This document shows, in pieces, positions 1 to 6,395 of a DNA stretch of 6,395 bases. Source of the stretch: JBCLLP01 sp039738635. GTDB lineage: Bacteria > Patescibacteriota > Saccharimonadia > CAILAD01 > BJGX01. The position numbers were made by a program, and so were the translations under genes. How positions within the stretch are numbered: position 1 is the first letter of the stretch; every line of letters begins with the position of its first letter. The stretch covers positions 1-6,395 of the forward strand of contig JBCLLN010000026.1 of NCBI GenBank assembly GCA_039738635.1, given 5' to 3'. A model generated the notes under the pieces. It was not told where the DNA came from and did not search any database. It saw only the letters and a program-made list of their open reading frames with translations.

Positions 1-724
1 AATAGTCTTTATCGTTTTCTCACCTGGTGGGTCATTAACCACTATCTTGACAGTAACAAGGCTAGTATCGCCATTATGCCAGTCAGACTTTAGCTCTCCG
101 TGAAAATCATAATTAGTGTCGTCTAGCACGCCAGTATAGCCAAATGCTCTTAGAAATATCTGTCGGGCGTTGCCGGGTAGTTCTCTATCTGCAGTAATGG
201 ACTGCATTAGTGTACCACTACGGTAGAGGTTGACAGTAGGTGCTTCAGCTTGCTGGCTAGCATCTACACCCCAGCCATGCCAGTAATATTTACCACTAAG
301 CTCTTTACAGTTTATATCACCTATAGATACTGGCCTTAAATTAAACTTAACGGTGGTAGTGGCATTATTGGCGACTCTAATGGCATTGACCGTGCATCTA
401 CCAGTATTATTAGGCCCTGTGCAACTCATAGTCCTGGCGTTTTGTGGATTAGGTGAGTCATCTACTGTGTATGAGGCAACCTCAAAGCCAGCCGGTACAT
501 CCACATAGGTGTTATAGCTTCCTGGAGCACCACCCACCTGGGTGCTCAGATGGGGATTGTTGGTGTTGACCCATATCCAAGGAACAGTAAAAGGATTGCT
601 ATTGCTCTCTGGGTTCCAGCCGTTAACATTATTTGTTATTCCTACAGGAGCGTTATAGACCGGAAGGTTTGCATTAATATCCACAGGGACTAGGTGCTTT
701 TCAATTTTAATAGTACCAGTGTAG
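1..724 (-). repeat. Homologous beta-domain block, copy in the fused gene
   Basis: It encodes residues about 570-809 of the fused protein and aligns with small indels to 3540-4268. Shared stretches include TGTIKIEKHLVP, SYNTYVDVPAGFEVA, CTGPNNTGRC and DTNYDF. A 49-bp run at 475-523 is identical, base for base, to 4006-4054. Similarity fades toward the window edge. Confidence 0.85.
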
Positions 725-2427
725 GCTGGTGGTGGTGGTACTGTTTTGGTGAAATATACATCTATATTAAAGCCCCTGGCACCGTTGGCAAGCCCAGTAT
801 AAAGGTGTATAGGTATTCTATAGAGACCTGTCCCCTCCTCTGTCTCTTCAGAGGCAAAGAAGCCATCAGCAGCAGTACCATCGCCGTACTGTAAATTCAA
901 ATGAAATCTCATTAAGTCATCATAGTCTGCTGGTGCAAGCGCATTGTATCCAGCAGGTGCATTAAATCCAAATCTCCAGGCTGTATAACAAGATAGGCCA
1001 AAACTCCATCGAGGGGCACGAATGGCTGTTGGCCTCATATGAATAGCACCAGAATTATACCATACTGATACGGCATAATCTCTTGCATAAGCCGCTGGAT
1101 CTGGCTCATCCCAGCATGGATCCTGTATATTGCCAGTGCTATATATATCGGGGCCTGGATAAAAACCGGAGGATTGGATATCATTACCAGTAAGCGTATC
1201 TTTATACTGCAAATGCATCGGTAGATGTGCTGCGCCTGGGTAAAAACATTGAATAGAATTATTAGCAGCAGCATTTGCCCTAGGTATTAAAGCATTCTTA
1301 ATAACTTCAACGGAAGTTACACCAAAATTCTTTGTTGGCTCATTATTTCGTTTAGGCTGAATTAGCTCAGGCAAGCTAAAATATGATTTAGTAACTTTGC
1401 CTTTTTTAATGTAATCAGCCCTCATGGCCTCTATTGTTTCGTAAGGGGCATCAGTTCTGCCGGTCGCACGGTAAATTACCCAGTAGCCTGTTTTGGATTT
1501 AAATGGCTTGGTATTTTCACCAACCTTTAAATTCCTGAAATAAGGAAGCTCACTCTCCCCTTCTTGATTCTGCTGGAATTGACCATAAGTAGCTTTATTC
1601 ATTTGGGGTAGTATTAAAACTCGACTCGGAGACCTATCAATATCTATGACTCTTTGATCAAATTGTTCTTCGGTGATTGTTTGTGGGTCGATGTCGGCCT
1701 TAGATGATATCTGTTGTTCGCTATCTCCCCTCTCAAACATTGGTAGGTATTCGGTCTCTAAACGCTTTTTTGCATACTCATCGACCTTTTGTTGAATATC
1801 CGCCGGCTGATTCTTTGCTCCTTTAGCGATATCCCACCGTATATAAATACCATATAAATCAACCGATCCAATTAAGGATCTTGAAAGAGTTTCTTCATAA
1901 AAGTCCAGGCATTCTTTATGTTTAGTAACTTCTTTTGTCCAACCATACTGGCTACCCAGGTAGTCATAGTATGCTTGCATGCCCCCAGCCTTTTCAAATT
2001 TGTACTTCATCCTATCTTTAATGACTCCATCTGTGCATTTTTGAGCATTTCTCTTTTCAGCTTCAGCCTGAAACGAAAGCCTTAGTAATACTTCATCGGC
2101 GACTTTTCTTTCTACCTGTTTTTGATCAACCTTAGCACCATCTTTTGCATTTGATTCATCGAACTTCAAGTAGGCATTGTAAATTTCATTAAAGTCGGAC
2201 TGGGTAATTTGCTGGCCATTGAGGTCGGCATATATCCCCTTAGGTGGGAGATTATAAAAATAAGCCAAATATACATATATAGACAATGCCACCAGCCCAA
2301 CTAAAAGCACTATTCCAGCCAAGATCTTTAGTTTTTTAGACTTCTTAGGTGAATTGGTATCAATAGTCCGGGCCGTACTTGTGATATGGCTAGCATCTGA
2401 ATCATTAGTATGATTATGATTATCCAC
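1..2427 (-). CDS. Fused membrane-anchored SurA/parvulin-like + surface protein, C-terminus off window
   Basis: I read this frame codon by codon: from GTG at 2425-2427 to base 1 there are 809 codons and no stop, so the gene is partial only because the window ends. Residues 1-32 are a polar His/Asn/Thr-rich cytoplasmic head and about 33-58 one transmembrane helix (ILAGIVLLVGLVALSIYVYL). Residues 66-90 resemble a SurA N-domain (DLNGQQITQSDFNEIYNAYL), and about 190-345 look parvulin-like, ending GYWVIYRATGR. A linker at 346-389 ends IPRANAAAN. Residues 390-563 form a unique ectodomain, PPPP (564-567) a hinge, and 570 onward two beta-rich domains (TGTIKIEKHLVP, CTGPNNTGRC at 669-678, HGWGVD at 717-722) homologous to residues 210-452 of the gene at 2533-4896. 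The likely role is a tethered, outward-facing adhesin or envelope protein carrying its own folding module; this is inferred. The GTG start is supported by GAGGG six bases upstream and by the near-identical start of the gene at 4893-5873. By analogy with that locus about 335 further residues would be expected. Confidence 0.9.
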   Translation of the reverse strand, partial: MDNHNHTNDSDASHITSTARTIDTNSPKKSKKLKILAGIVLLVGLVALSIYVYLAYFYNLPPKGIYADLNGQQITQSDFNEIYNAYLKFDESNAKDGAKVDQKQVERKVADEVLLRLSFQAEAEKRNAQKCTDGVIKDRMKYKFEKAGGMQAYYDYLGSQYGWTKEVTKHKECLDFYEETLSRSLIGSVDLYGIYIRWDIAKGAKNQPADIQQKVDEYAKKRLETEYLPMFERGDSEQQISSKADIDPQTITEEQFDQRVIDIDRSPSRVLILPQMNKATYGQFQQNQEGESELPYFRNLKVGENTKPFKSKTGYWVIYRATGRTDAPYETIEAMRADYIKKGKVTKSYFSLPELIQPKRNNEPTKNFGVTSVEVIKNALIPRANAAANNSIQCFYPGAAHLPMHLQYKDTLTGNDIQSSGFYPGPDIYSTGNIQDPCWDEPDPAAYARDYAVSVWYNSGAIHMRPTAIRAPRWSFGLSCYTAWRFGFNAPAGYNALAPADYDDLMRFHLNLQYGDGTAADGFFASEETEEGTGLYRIPIHLYTGLANGARGFNIDVYFTKTVPPPPAYTGTIKIEKHLVPVDINANLPVYNAPVGITNNVNGWNPESNSNPFTVPWIWVNTNNPHLSTQVGGAPGSYNTYVDVPAGFEVASYTVDDSPNPQNARTMSCTGPNNTGRCTVNAIRVANNATTTVKFNLRPVSIGDINCKELSGKYYWHGWGVDASQQAEAPTVNLYRSGTLMQSITADRELPGNARQIFLRAFGYTGVLDDTNYDFHGELKSDWHNGDTSLVTVKIVVNDPPGEKTIKTI

Positions 2428-2489
2428 TTTTTGCCCTCTTTTATATAAATTTTATTATAACCCATATGCTTTTATAATTATAGTAGATA
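2341..2489 (-). repeat. 149-bp direct repeat, copy 1 (promoter, RBS and first 29 codons)
   Basis: This segment aligns without gaps to 5787-5935 (constant offset 3446) with six mismatches by eye (2347, 2400, 2403, 2410, 2440, 2485), about 96% identity. It holds the promoter, the GAGGG ribosome site, the GTG start and codons 2-29 of the fused gene. Similarity stops abruptly on both sides. Confidence 0.93.
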
Positions 2490-2532
2490 GCTAGCAAAAA
2501 TCCAATCGCAGCATTTGTGGTAGCCCTAGCCC
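2428..2532. other. 105-bp intergenic gap between the split operon and the fused gene
   Basis: The part nearest the fused gene (2428-2489) is the repeated promoter/leader segment. The remaining 43 bases (2490-2532) show no gene and no convincing intrinsic terminator. A short imperfect inverted repeat, AGCCCCTA with TAGGCT at 2528-2546, spans the upstream stop codon but is not followed by a T-tract on the minus strand. Confidence 0.6.
2454..2482 (-). promoter_or_regulatory. Promoter region of the fused gene
   Basis: This has the same paired TATAAT layout as upstream of the operon (minus strand 2482-2477 and 2459-2454, 17 bp apart), followed by GAGGG at 2438-2434 and the GTG start at 2427. The proximal box is again 26 bases from the start codon. 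Retention in both copies gives some support, but the copies are so similar that it could simply reflect recent duplication. No clear terminator separates this promoter from the gene ending at 2533, so read-through is possible. Confidence 0.5.
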
Positions 2533-4896
2533 CTAAAATCTAGGCTGGTACTCGGAAGGATCAAGAGTATATGAGCCTTCTTGCTGGCGAATAAAGTACT
2601 TGTAGTCTAGGCCCGGTGGTGGATAAACAAGTACTTGAGGCTCAAAGGCAATACTTTCGGCTGGTAGGCGATTGATAAGATCATAATGCGACCTTCCAAA
2701 TATTATGCCCCTTTTGGCTACTAGTGAGCCTTTTATTATGAGCCTATTCTTGCATTGTTCTGTAGGTAGAGAGACCGATGCGGCTGTGGAGCAAGTGTCA
2801 ATTTTGCCAGAGGCATATATTAGGGCCGTGATGCCTATAACACTTGGGTCAATATTTACATTACCATTAACCACTATCGCTAGGTTGGGGTAATCTTTAA
2901 TATTTGCGATACCTGCAGGAGTATCAGGAGTATAGATAATATTATTCTTAATATTCAGATTGCCATCAACATAGATAGTAACCCTGCCTTTAGGGATAGA
3001 GATGGCAGAGCTGATAATGTAGGGGCCGGTAAGCTTATAAATTAGCCCATACTGACAATATGCAAGGGTATTAGAAGCTGGTAGTGAGGTCTTTATTTGG
3101 GTTTTGCTACAGCCGGTAGTATCACCTTCTCCAATAGCCTTCTTAACTCCCTCAATGGCATTATCTGTCCAGGTACCATTATTGTTAGTATTTAATGGGT
3201 AACTATTGAGGGTGCTATAGCCTACGCCGGTGCTATTTCTACAGTCCCCACTAGTAGCAGTAGTATTAGTAAGGATATATTCATAGGTGCTACAAAATGG
3301 GCTACCACCACCGACGGCAGAAATTATCAGAAACTCGGCTTCTTTAGCGGGGGCGTCATCAAGCCTAGCTCCAGGGTTAATAATACCACCAGGGCTAGTA
3401 ATTTGCCCCTTTATTTGCCCGCTAGCAATGACATCTCCCCTGCTGGTCTGGAGCCATGGCCAAGCCCTGGCAAAAGCAGCGCCAGCACAGTCCCCACTCG
3501 GAATAGTGACATTAGGGAGTGTTAGGTCGCTACCTTCAGCGGTAACTAGCTTGGGGGTAATAGTGCGCGTTGCGCCATCATGGAAACGATTATCTAGCTC
3601 TATCTGGAAATCATAGTTAGTGTCAGGGTCCATACCAGTATAAGTAGGGCTATACTTATCATAAGTAGTAGGCACAGTTGTAAATTTCCGATCACCAGCT
3701 ATAGTCTGGATTAAGGTAGAGCCTTCATATAGATTAACAACAGGAGATGCGGCTTGATTGGTAGAATCTATGCCAGTGCCTCTCCACCAGAAACGGCCAT
3801 TAGGGGCACCAGCCGGCCCGCCAGGTATGCATTTAACGAAGCCTATGGGTGCTACCCTAAAATAAAACTTAACGGTGGTAATGGCACCATTAGTATCATC
3901 GCGGACTCTAATGCTAACTACCTTGCATCTACCAGTATTATTAGGCCCCGTGCAGCTCACAATCTTAGGGTTCTCTGGATCAGGTGAGCGAGTTTCTGTG
4001 GCTCTGGCAACCTCAAAGCCAGCCGGTACATCCACATAGGTGTTATAGCTTCCTCCTCCTGGATCATCAAGACACTGGTCGTTAAAGTACGGGCTAGCGG
4101 TACATACCCATATCCCTGAGACAGTAAAAGGATTGGTAGTGCCCTGTGGGTTCCAAATGCTGCCAGGTTTATTATTTGTTATTCCTACATTGGCGTTATA
4201 GGGCGGAATGCCTGGCGATGGATAATTATCCCCAGGTACTAGGTGCTTTTCGATTTTAATAGTACCAGTGAATATTGGTAGTGGTGGGTCTTCGACAAAC
4301 ACAAAAAATACAAAAGTAGTAGATGGATTTAGAGCAGGCACCCTTGCTGTCGTTCCATTGAAAAATCTAGATTGCCCATACCCCTCAAAATGCCAGTAAC
4401 CTTGCCATCTACCGGTGTAATTATGTCCTTCCCAACTAATAGTCTGAGTATGTGCACCACTGGCATACTGAACACTAACATCCAGCTCAAATTCACCATT
4501 AGGCACGCCTACCGAATTACCACACCATACTAAATTATTAAAATACCTTCTATAGTAGGTGCCACCAAAAACACTATTAGTTACAACTGGCCCGACACCA
4601 AATGAAAATCCATTGCGTTCGGGACTACCATTGCCGTCAAGATCAAGGTGATTGCCATTATACTGGCCACCCTGTATGGGTATATCTATACCATTGCTTG
4701 TTCTTTTTGGTACTACATTAACTGTTGCCCCGTAGTCTAGTGGTACCTGCCCTTGAACATTATGTTTTTGTAATGCCATGCCTACTGCCAAGTCTGCTGG
4801 TGCGCTCGCTAGCGCCTTATTCGCAAAAAATAATGATAAAGCCAATAACCCAAAAGTCACACCTAGATTAATGCTGTATCTTGCTATTCTGTTCAT
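2533..4896 (-). CDS. Secreted multidomain surface protein (787 aa)
   Basis: No specific family name is recognised. Residues 1-30 are a Sec signal peptide: basic start MNRIAR, hydrophobic core LGVTFGLLALSLFFA, and a likely signal peptidase I site after ALA (28-30). Residues 33-200 are an aromatic, Trp-rich ectodomain with no clear match in the neighbouring paralogue. Residues 210-350 (TGTIKIEKHLVP to TTVKFYF) are a beta-sandwich-like domain with a CTGPNNTGRC loop (315-324). Residues 351-450 are a second beta-rich domain (GTGID, VNLYEGSTLIQTI, DTNYDF). Residues 478-787 start PWLQTSRGDVIASGQI and continue with strand repeats (VTIYVDGNLNIK, LAIVVNGNVNI, LIIKGSLVAKRGIIF), suggesting a beta-solenoid like those of CPR envelope proteins (from memory). 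Thirteen cysteines in the mature part suggest disulfides. There is no second TM segment or LPXTG motif. The ATG overlaps the upstream TGA as ATGA, and AAGGGG lies eight bases upstream, implying translational coupling. It stops with TAG at 2533-2535. The adhesin/envelope role is inferred. Confidence 0.92.
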   Translation of the reverse strand: MNRIARYSINLGVTFGLLALSLFFANKALASAPADLAVGMALQKHNVQGQVPLDYGATVNVVPKRTSNGIDIPIQGGQYNGNHLDLDGNGSPERNGFSFGVGPVVTNSVFGGTYYRRYFNNLVWCGNSVGVPNGEFELDVSVQYASGAHTQTISWEGHNYTGRWQGYWHFEGYGQSRFFNGTTARVPALNPSTTFVFFVFVEDPPLPIFTGTIKIEKHLVPGDNYPSPGIPPYNANVGITNNKPGSIWNPQGTTNPFTVSGIWVCTASPYFNDQCLDDPGGGSYNTYVDVPAGFEVARATETRSPDPENPKIVSCTGPNNTGRCKVVSIRVRDDTNGAITTVKFYFRVAPIGFVKCIPGGPAGAPNGRFWWRGTGIDSTNQAASPVVNLYEGSTLIQTIAGDRKFTTVPTTYDKYSPTYTGMDPDTNYDFQIELDNRFHDGATRTITPKLVTAEGSDLTLPNVTIPSGDCAGAAFARAWPWLQTSRGDVIASGQIKGQITSPGGIINPGARLDDAPAKEAEFLIISAVGGGSPFCSTYEYILTNTTATSGDCRNSTGVGYSTLNSYPLNTNNNGTWTDNAIEGVKKAIGEGDTTGCSKTQIKTSLPASNTLAYCQYGLIYKLTGPYIISSAISIPKGRVTIYVDGNLNIKNNIIYTPDTPAGIANIKDYPNLAIVVNGNVNIDPSVIGITALIYASGKIDTCSTAASVSLPTEQCKNRLIIKGSLVAKRGIIFGRSHYDLINRLPAESIAFEPQVLVYPPPGLDYKYFIRQQEGSYTLDPSEYQPRF
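3540..4268 (-). repeat. Homologous beta-domain block, copy in the 787-aa surface protein
   Basis: It encodes residues about 210-452 of the surface protein and pairs with 1-724. The 49-bp perfect match is at 4006-4054, and a 25-bp match covers the CTGPNNTGRC loop (393-417 against about 3924-3948). Neighbouring stretches differ by indels and substitutions. Confidence 0.85.
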
Positions 4897-5873
4897 CTCA
4901 GCATCCCCTTAGCTATCTTAAGCTGTTGATCGTAAATATCTATAGAACCTTGCCCTACCAGGGCATCTTCAAGGTAAATAACAAAATAACCCACATCCTT
5001 TTTTAACCCACTCCTAGGTATACCTGGGTCGGCAGTTATCACACCGATACCACTTATGCCGGGCTTAGTTTGTTTTTTCAGAACATTATTTACAGATTCC
5101 AATCTACCATCACTATCTGAGCTAGAGGGCTCTTCTGTGCTTGTACTGAAAAACATTGAACCATTTGCTTCATCGTTCAATGCCAATCGCTTGTCTTTGC
5201 TTAGTTCTTCTGCTACTGTTTTAGCGTCTAGCTTACCCTGCTGTAATTTTTGGAGTATATCATCGGCCTTGGATTTTGCGTAGCTCTTATCAGACTCTAA
5301 AGCCTTTGGGTCACCATAATTTTCAATTATCTCACCCTCTGCTCTATTGCTGATTGTCCTACCGTACCAAAAATAAAGAATATAGCCTTGGTAATAGCCT
5401 TCTTTGAGAGCTAACTCTTTTTTGCTTGCTATTATACTATTAATATATCCACTGATTGTAACCTGAGCAGGTGAGGGACCTAGCAAAAATTTCGCACCTT
5501 CTATCTCATTTGCGTTAGGACCAAAGCCAGTAACATACCCAGCCAAGTACTGTGGCTTTATTTCGGCGTCTAGCTTTGCTCTGTCCTGGGTAGAAAGGTT
5601 ACTGACACCAGGGAAGCTATTGTAAGATTTGATGGCTTCATCGTAAACACTCTTATTGGAGAGTGTGTTCTTCTGATTAGTCTTTGATTGTGTAAATAAA
5701 TACACCCCGCCAGCCAATAGCCCTGCTATCAATAGTACAGCTACAAATATCATAATCCCCTGCTTGGCTCGCTTAGGCATCAGTGGCTTCTTGGGTGAAT
5801 TGGTATCAATAGTCCGGGCCGTACTTGTGATATGGCTAGCATCTGGATGATTAGTGTGATTATGATTATCCAC
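4893..5873 (-). CDS. Membrane-anchored parvulin/SurA-like protein (326 aa)
   Basis: Residues 1-38 are a polar, then basic, cytoplasmic head (MDNHNHTNHPDASH at the start, KRAKQ before the membrane). About 40-60 is a single transmembrane helix (IMIFVAVLLIAGLLAGGVYL), and the remainder should face outward. The region 160-326 resembles a parvulin domain: a strand at 160-169 (YYQGYILYFW), then a helix and loop (SKADDILQKLQQGKLDAKTV, AEELSKD), a GSMFF turn and GYFVIYLED near the end. Positions where catalytic parvulins usually carry histidines (HILV-type first strand, GYHII-type last strand) hold aromatic residues, so isomerase activity is doubtful and a chaperone-like holding role is more likely. 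The similarity is weak and read by eye. The GTG start is chosen because GAGGG sits six bases upstream and because the paralogue at 2427 starts identically; 27 of the first 29 residues match. It is first in a two-gene operon and ends ATGCTGAGATGA, overlapping the surface-protein start by 4 bp. Its best-guess job is to assist that protein's folding outside the membrane. Confidence 0.9.
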   Translation of the reverse strand: MDNHNHTNHPDASHITSTARTIDTNSPKKPLMPKRAKQGIMIFVAVLLIAGLLAGGVYLFTQSKTNQKNTLSNKSVYDEAIKSYNSFPGVSNLSTQDRAKLDAEIKPQYLAGYVTGFGPNANEIEGAKFLLGPSPAQVTISGYINSIIASKKELALKEGYYQGYILYFWYGRTISNRAEGEIIENYGDPKALESDKSYAKSKADDILQKLQQGKLDAKTVAEELSKDKRLALNDEANGSMFFSTSTEEPSSSDSDGRLESVNNVLKKQTKPGISGIGVITADPGIPRSGLKKDVGYFVIYLEDALVGQGSIDIYDQQLKIAKGMLR

Positions 5874-5935
5874 TTTTTGCCCTCTCTTATATAAATTTTA
5901 TTATAACCCATATGCTTTTATAATTATAGTCGATA
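5787..5935 (-). repeat. 149-bp direct repeat, copy 2 (promoter, RBS and first 29 codons)
   Basis: Partner of 2341-2489. Of the four mismatches inside the coding part, two change residues (Asp9 to His, Ser10 to Pro relative to the fused gene) and two are silent. The promoter boxes and ribosome site are unchanged. Confidence 0.93.
5900..5928 (-). promoter_or_regulatory. Promoter region of the parvulin-like/surface-protein operon
   Basis: On the minus strand two TATAAT hexamers occur, a distal one at 5928-5923 and a proximal one at 5905-5900, separated by 17 bp. The proximal box leaves 26 bases to the GTG start, the same spacing as the ychF -10 box, and would give a leader of about 20 nt ending in GAGGG. 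No TTGACA-like -35 is visible. The distal box sits where a -35 would be expected, so it may be a second start site or chance in AT-rich DNA. The arrangement is preserved in the copy at 2454-2482. Confidence 0.5.
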
Positions 5936-5978
5936 TGCTTCTGGGTAGGAATATCAGTAGCTCTTGGCCTTATAAAAA

Positions 5979-5987
5979 TGCTATAAT
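5979..5987 (+). promoter_or_regulatory. Extended -10 promoter of ychF
   Basis: TGCTATAAT is a perfect extended -10 element (TGnTATAAT) with 26 bases between it and the ychF ATG, so the leader would be about 20 nt. No convincing -35 hexamer lies 16-18 bp upstream, which an extended -10 can tolerate. The nearest candidate, TTGGCC at 5964-5969, is only 12 bp away. The call is by consensus match alone. Confidence 0.6.
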
Positions 5988-6013
5988 TAAGGCAAATGTT
6001 AGGATATTGAGCT

Positions 6014-6395
6014 ATGAGTCTATCTATCGGAATTGTGGGCCTACCCAATGTGGGTAAATCAACACTTTTTAATGCCCTTACCAAGAACCGCGTCCTAGCG
6101 GCCAACTACCCCTTTGCCACCATCGAGCCAAATATAGGTGTGGTTAATGTACCCGACGAGCGAGTAAGTAAGCTGGCTAGCATTAGTAAGAGTGCCAAGA
6201 CTATCCCCGCTAGCTGCAGCTTTGTAGATATCGCAGGCATTGTTAAGGGCGCCTCCGAAGGTGCCGGACTAGGCAATAAGTTCCTCAGCCATATCCGAGA
6301 AAACAATGTAATAATCCAAGTGGTACGAGCATTTAAAAACGATGACATCATACATGTCGAGGGCCATATTGACCCTCAGCGCGATATAGACATCA
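6014..6395 (+). CDS. ychF: YchF, Obg-family redox-regulated ATPase, C-terminus off window
   Basis: The first 127 codons of a strongly recognisable YchF (Obg/OLA1 family) are present; the family is about 360 residues long, so roughly a third is visible. The P-loop is GLPNVGKST (residues 9-17). FATIEPNIGVV (34-44) is the switch I region, and VDIAGIVKGASEGAGLGNKF (71-90) covers the G3/switch II region. RAFKNDDIIHVEG (105-117) matches the RCFxNDxIIHVxG segment of the family. YchF binds the ribosome, hydrolyses ATP in preference to GTP and is tied to translation and stress responses; this is family knowledge, as the nucleotide-specificity motif lies beyond the window. The ATG at 6014 follows AGGAT at 6001-6005. 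An in-frame TGA at 6008-6010 rules out extension to the ATG at 5996. It is divergent from the minus-strand genes and probably unrelated to them in function. Confidence 0.97.
   Translation, partial: MSLSIGIVGLPNVGKSTLFNALTKNRVLAANYPFATIEPNIGVVNVPDERVSKLASISKSAKTIPASCSFVDIAGIVKGASEGAGLGNKFLSHIRENNVIIQVVRAFKNDDIIHVEGHIDPQRDIDI

Noticed and set aside
694..894. 66-aa plus-strand open frame
   Set aside because: Antisense shadow of the Pro-rich hinge (PPPP reads as WWWW) with no ribosome site or similarity.
1035..1274. 79-aa minus-strand open frame
   Set aside because: It lies in another frame inside the continuous 809-codon gene, whose protein is homologous to the neighbouring locus.
2528..2546. 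Inverted repeat near the 787-aa stop codon as a terminator
   Set aside because: The stem is short with a two-base bulge, overlaps the stop codon and has no following T-tract.
2705..3987. Plus-strand open frames at 2705-2893, 3287-3616 and 3754-3987
   Set aside because: All are antisense to the 787-aa surface-protein gene, without credible ribosome sites or domains.
4893..4896. TGA as a recoded glycine codon (Gracilibacteria/SR1 code)
   Set aside because: TGA forms a classic ATGA stop-start overlap here, and an in-frame TGA sits just upstream of the conserved ychF start.
5056..5283. 75-aa plus-strand open frame
   Set aside because: Antisense shadow of the 326-aa gene.
5996..6010. Tiny leader frame ATG TTA GGA TAT TGA before ychF
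   Set aside because: It is in frame with ychF but stops after four codons and has no ribosome site of its own; treated as chance.
5887..6351. Minus-strand open frames at 5887-6105 and 6106-6351
   Set aside because: They are antisense to ychF; the first also runs through the shared promoter region.

Overview
The window looks like chromosomal DNA from an AT-leaning bacterium with small intergenic gaps, most likely a Patescibacteria/CPR lineage such as Saccharibacteria. That placement rests on remembered similarity of the surface-protein C-terminal domain (PWLQTSRGDV, then VxGNxxI-type strands, then a TC...C segment) to CPR envelope proteins, so it is an inference. TGA acts as a true stop at 4893-4895, where it overlaps the next start as ATGA. 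This argues for the standard bacterial code and against the TGA=Gly code of Gracilibacteria/SR1.

Layout. Three minus-strand genes fill 1-5873, and one plus-strand gene starts at 6014. Read in transcription order, the minus-strand block begins with a membrane-anchored parvulin/SurA-like protein (5873-4893). It overlaps by 4 bp a secreted multidomain surface protein with its own Sec signal peptide (4896-2533). After a 105-bp gap comes a third gene (2427 running off the window at base 1), whose 809 visible codons contain no stop. This gene is a one-polypeptide version of the preceding pair: the same N-terminal head and transmembrane anchor, a parvulin/SurA-like region, then a surface-protein region homologous to the second gene. 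Divergently, the conserved translation-associated ATPase YchF starts at 6014 and runs off the right edge.

The main point of interest is this tandem pair of related loci, one split into two translationally coupled genes and the other fused. The two copies share an almost identical 149-bp segment holding promoter, ribosome site and the first ~29 codons. They then diverge strongly through the parvulin-like region and the first ectodomain, and become recognisably homologous again, with a 49-bp perfect DNA match, in the following beta-rich domains. A plausible reading is a dedicated membrane-tethered folding helper paired with its own surface client, with mosaic diversification of the exposed tip domain. 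YchF is housekeeping and probably unrelated in function.
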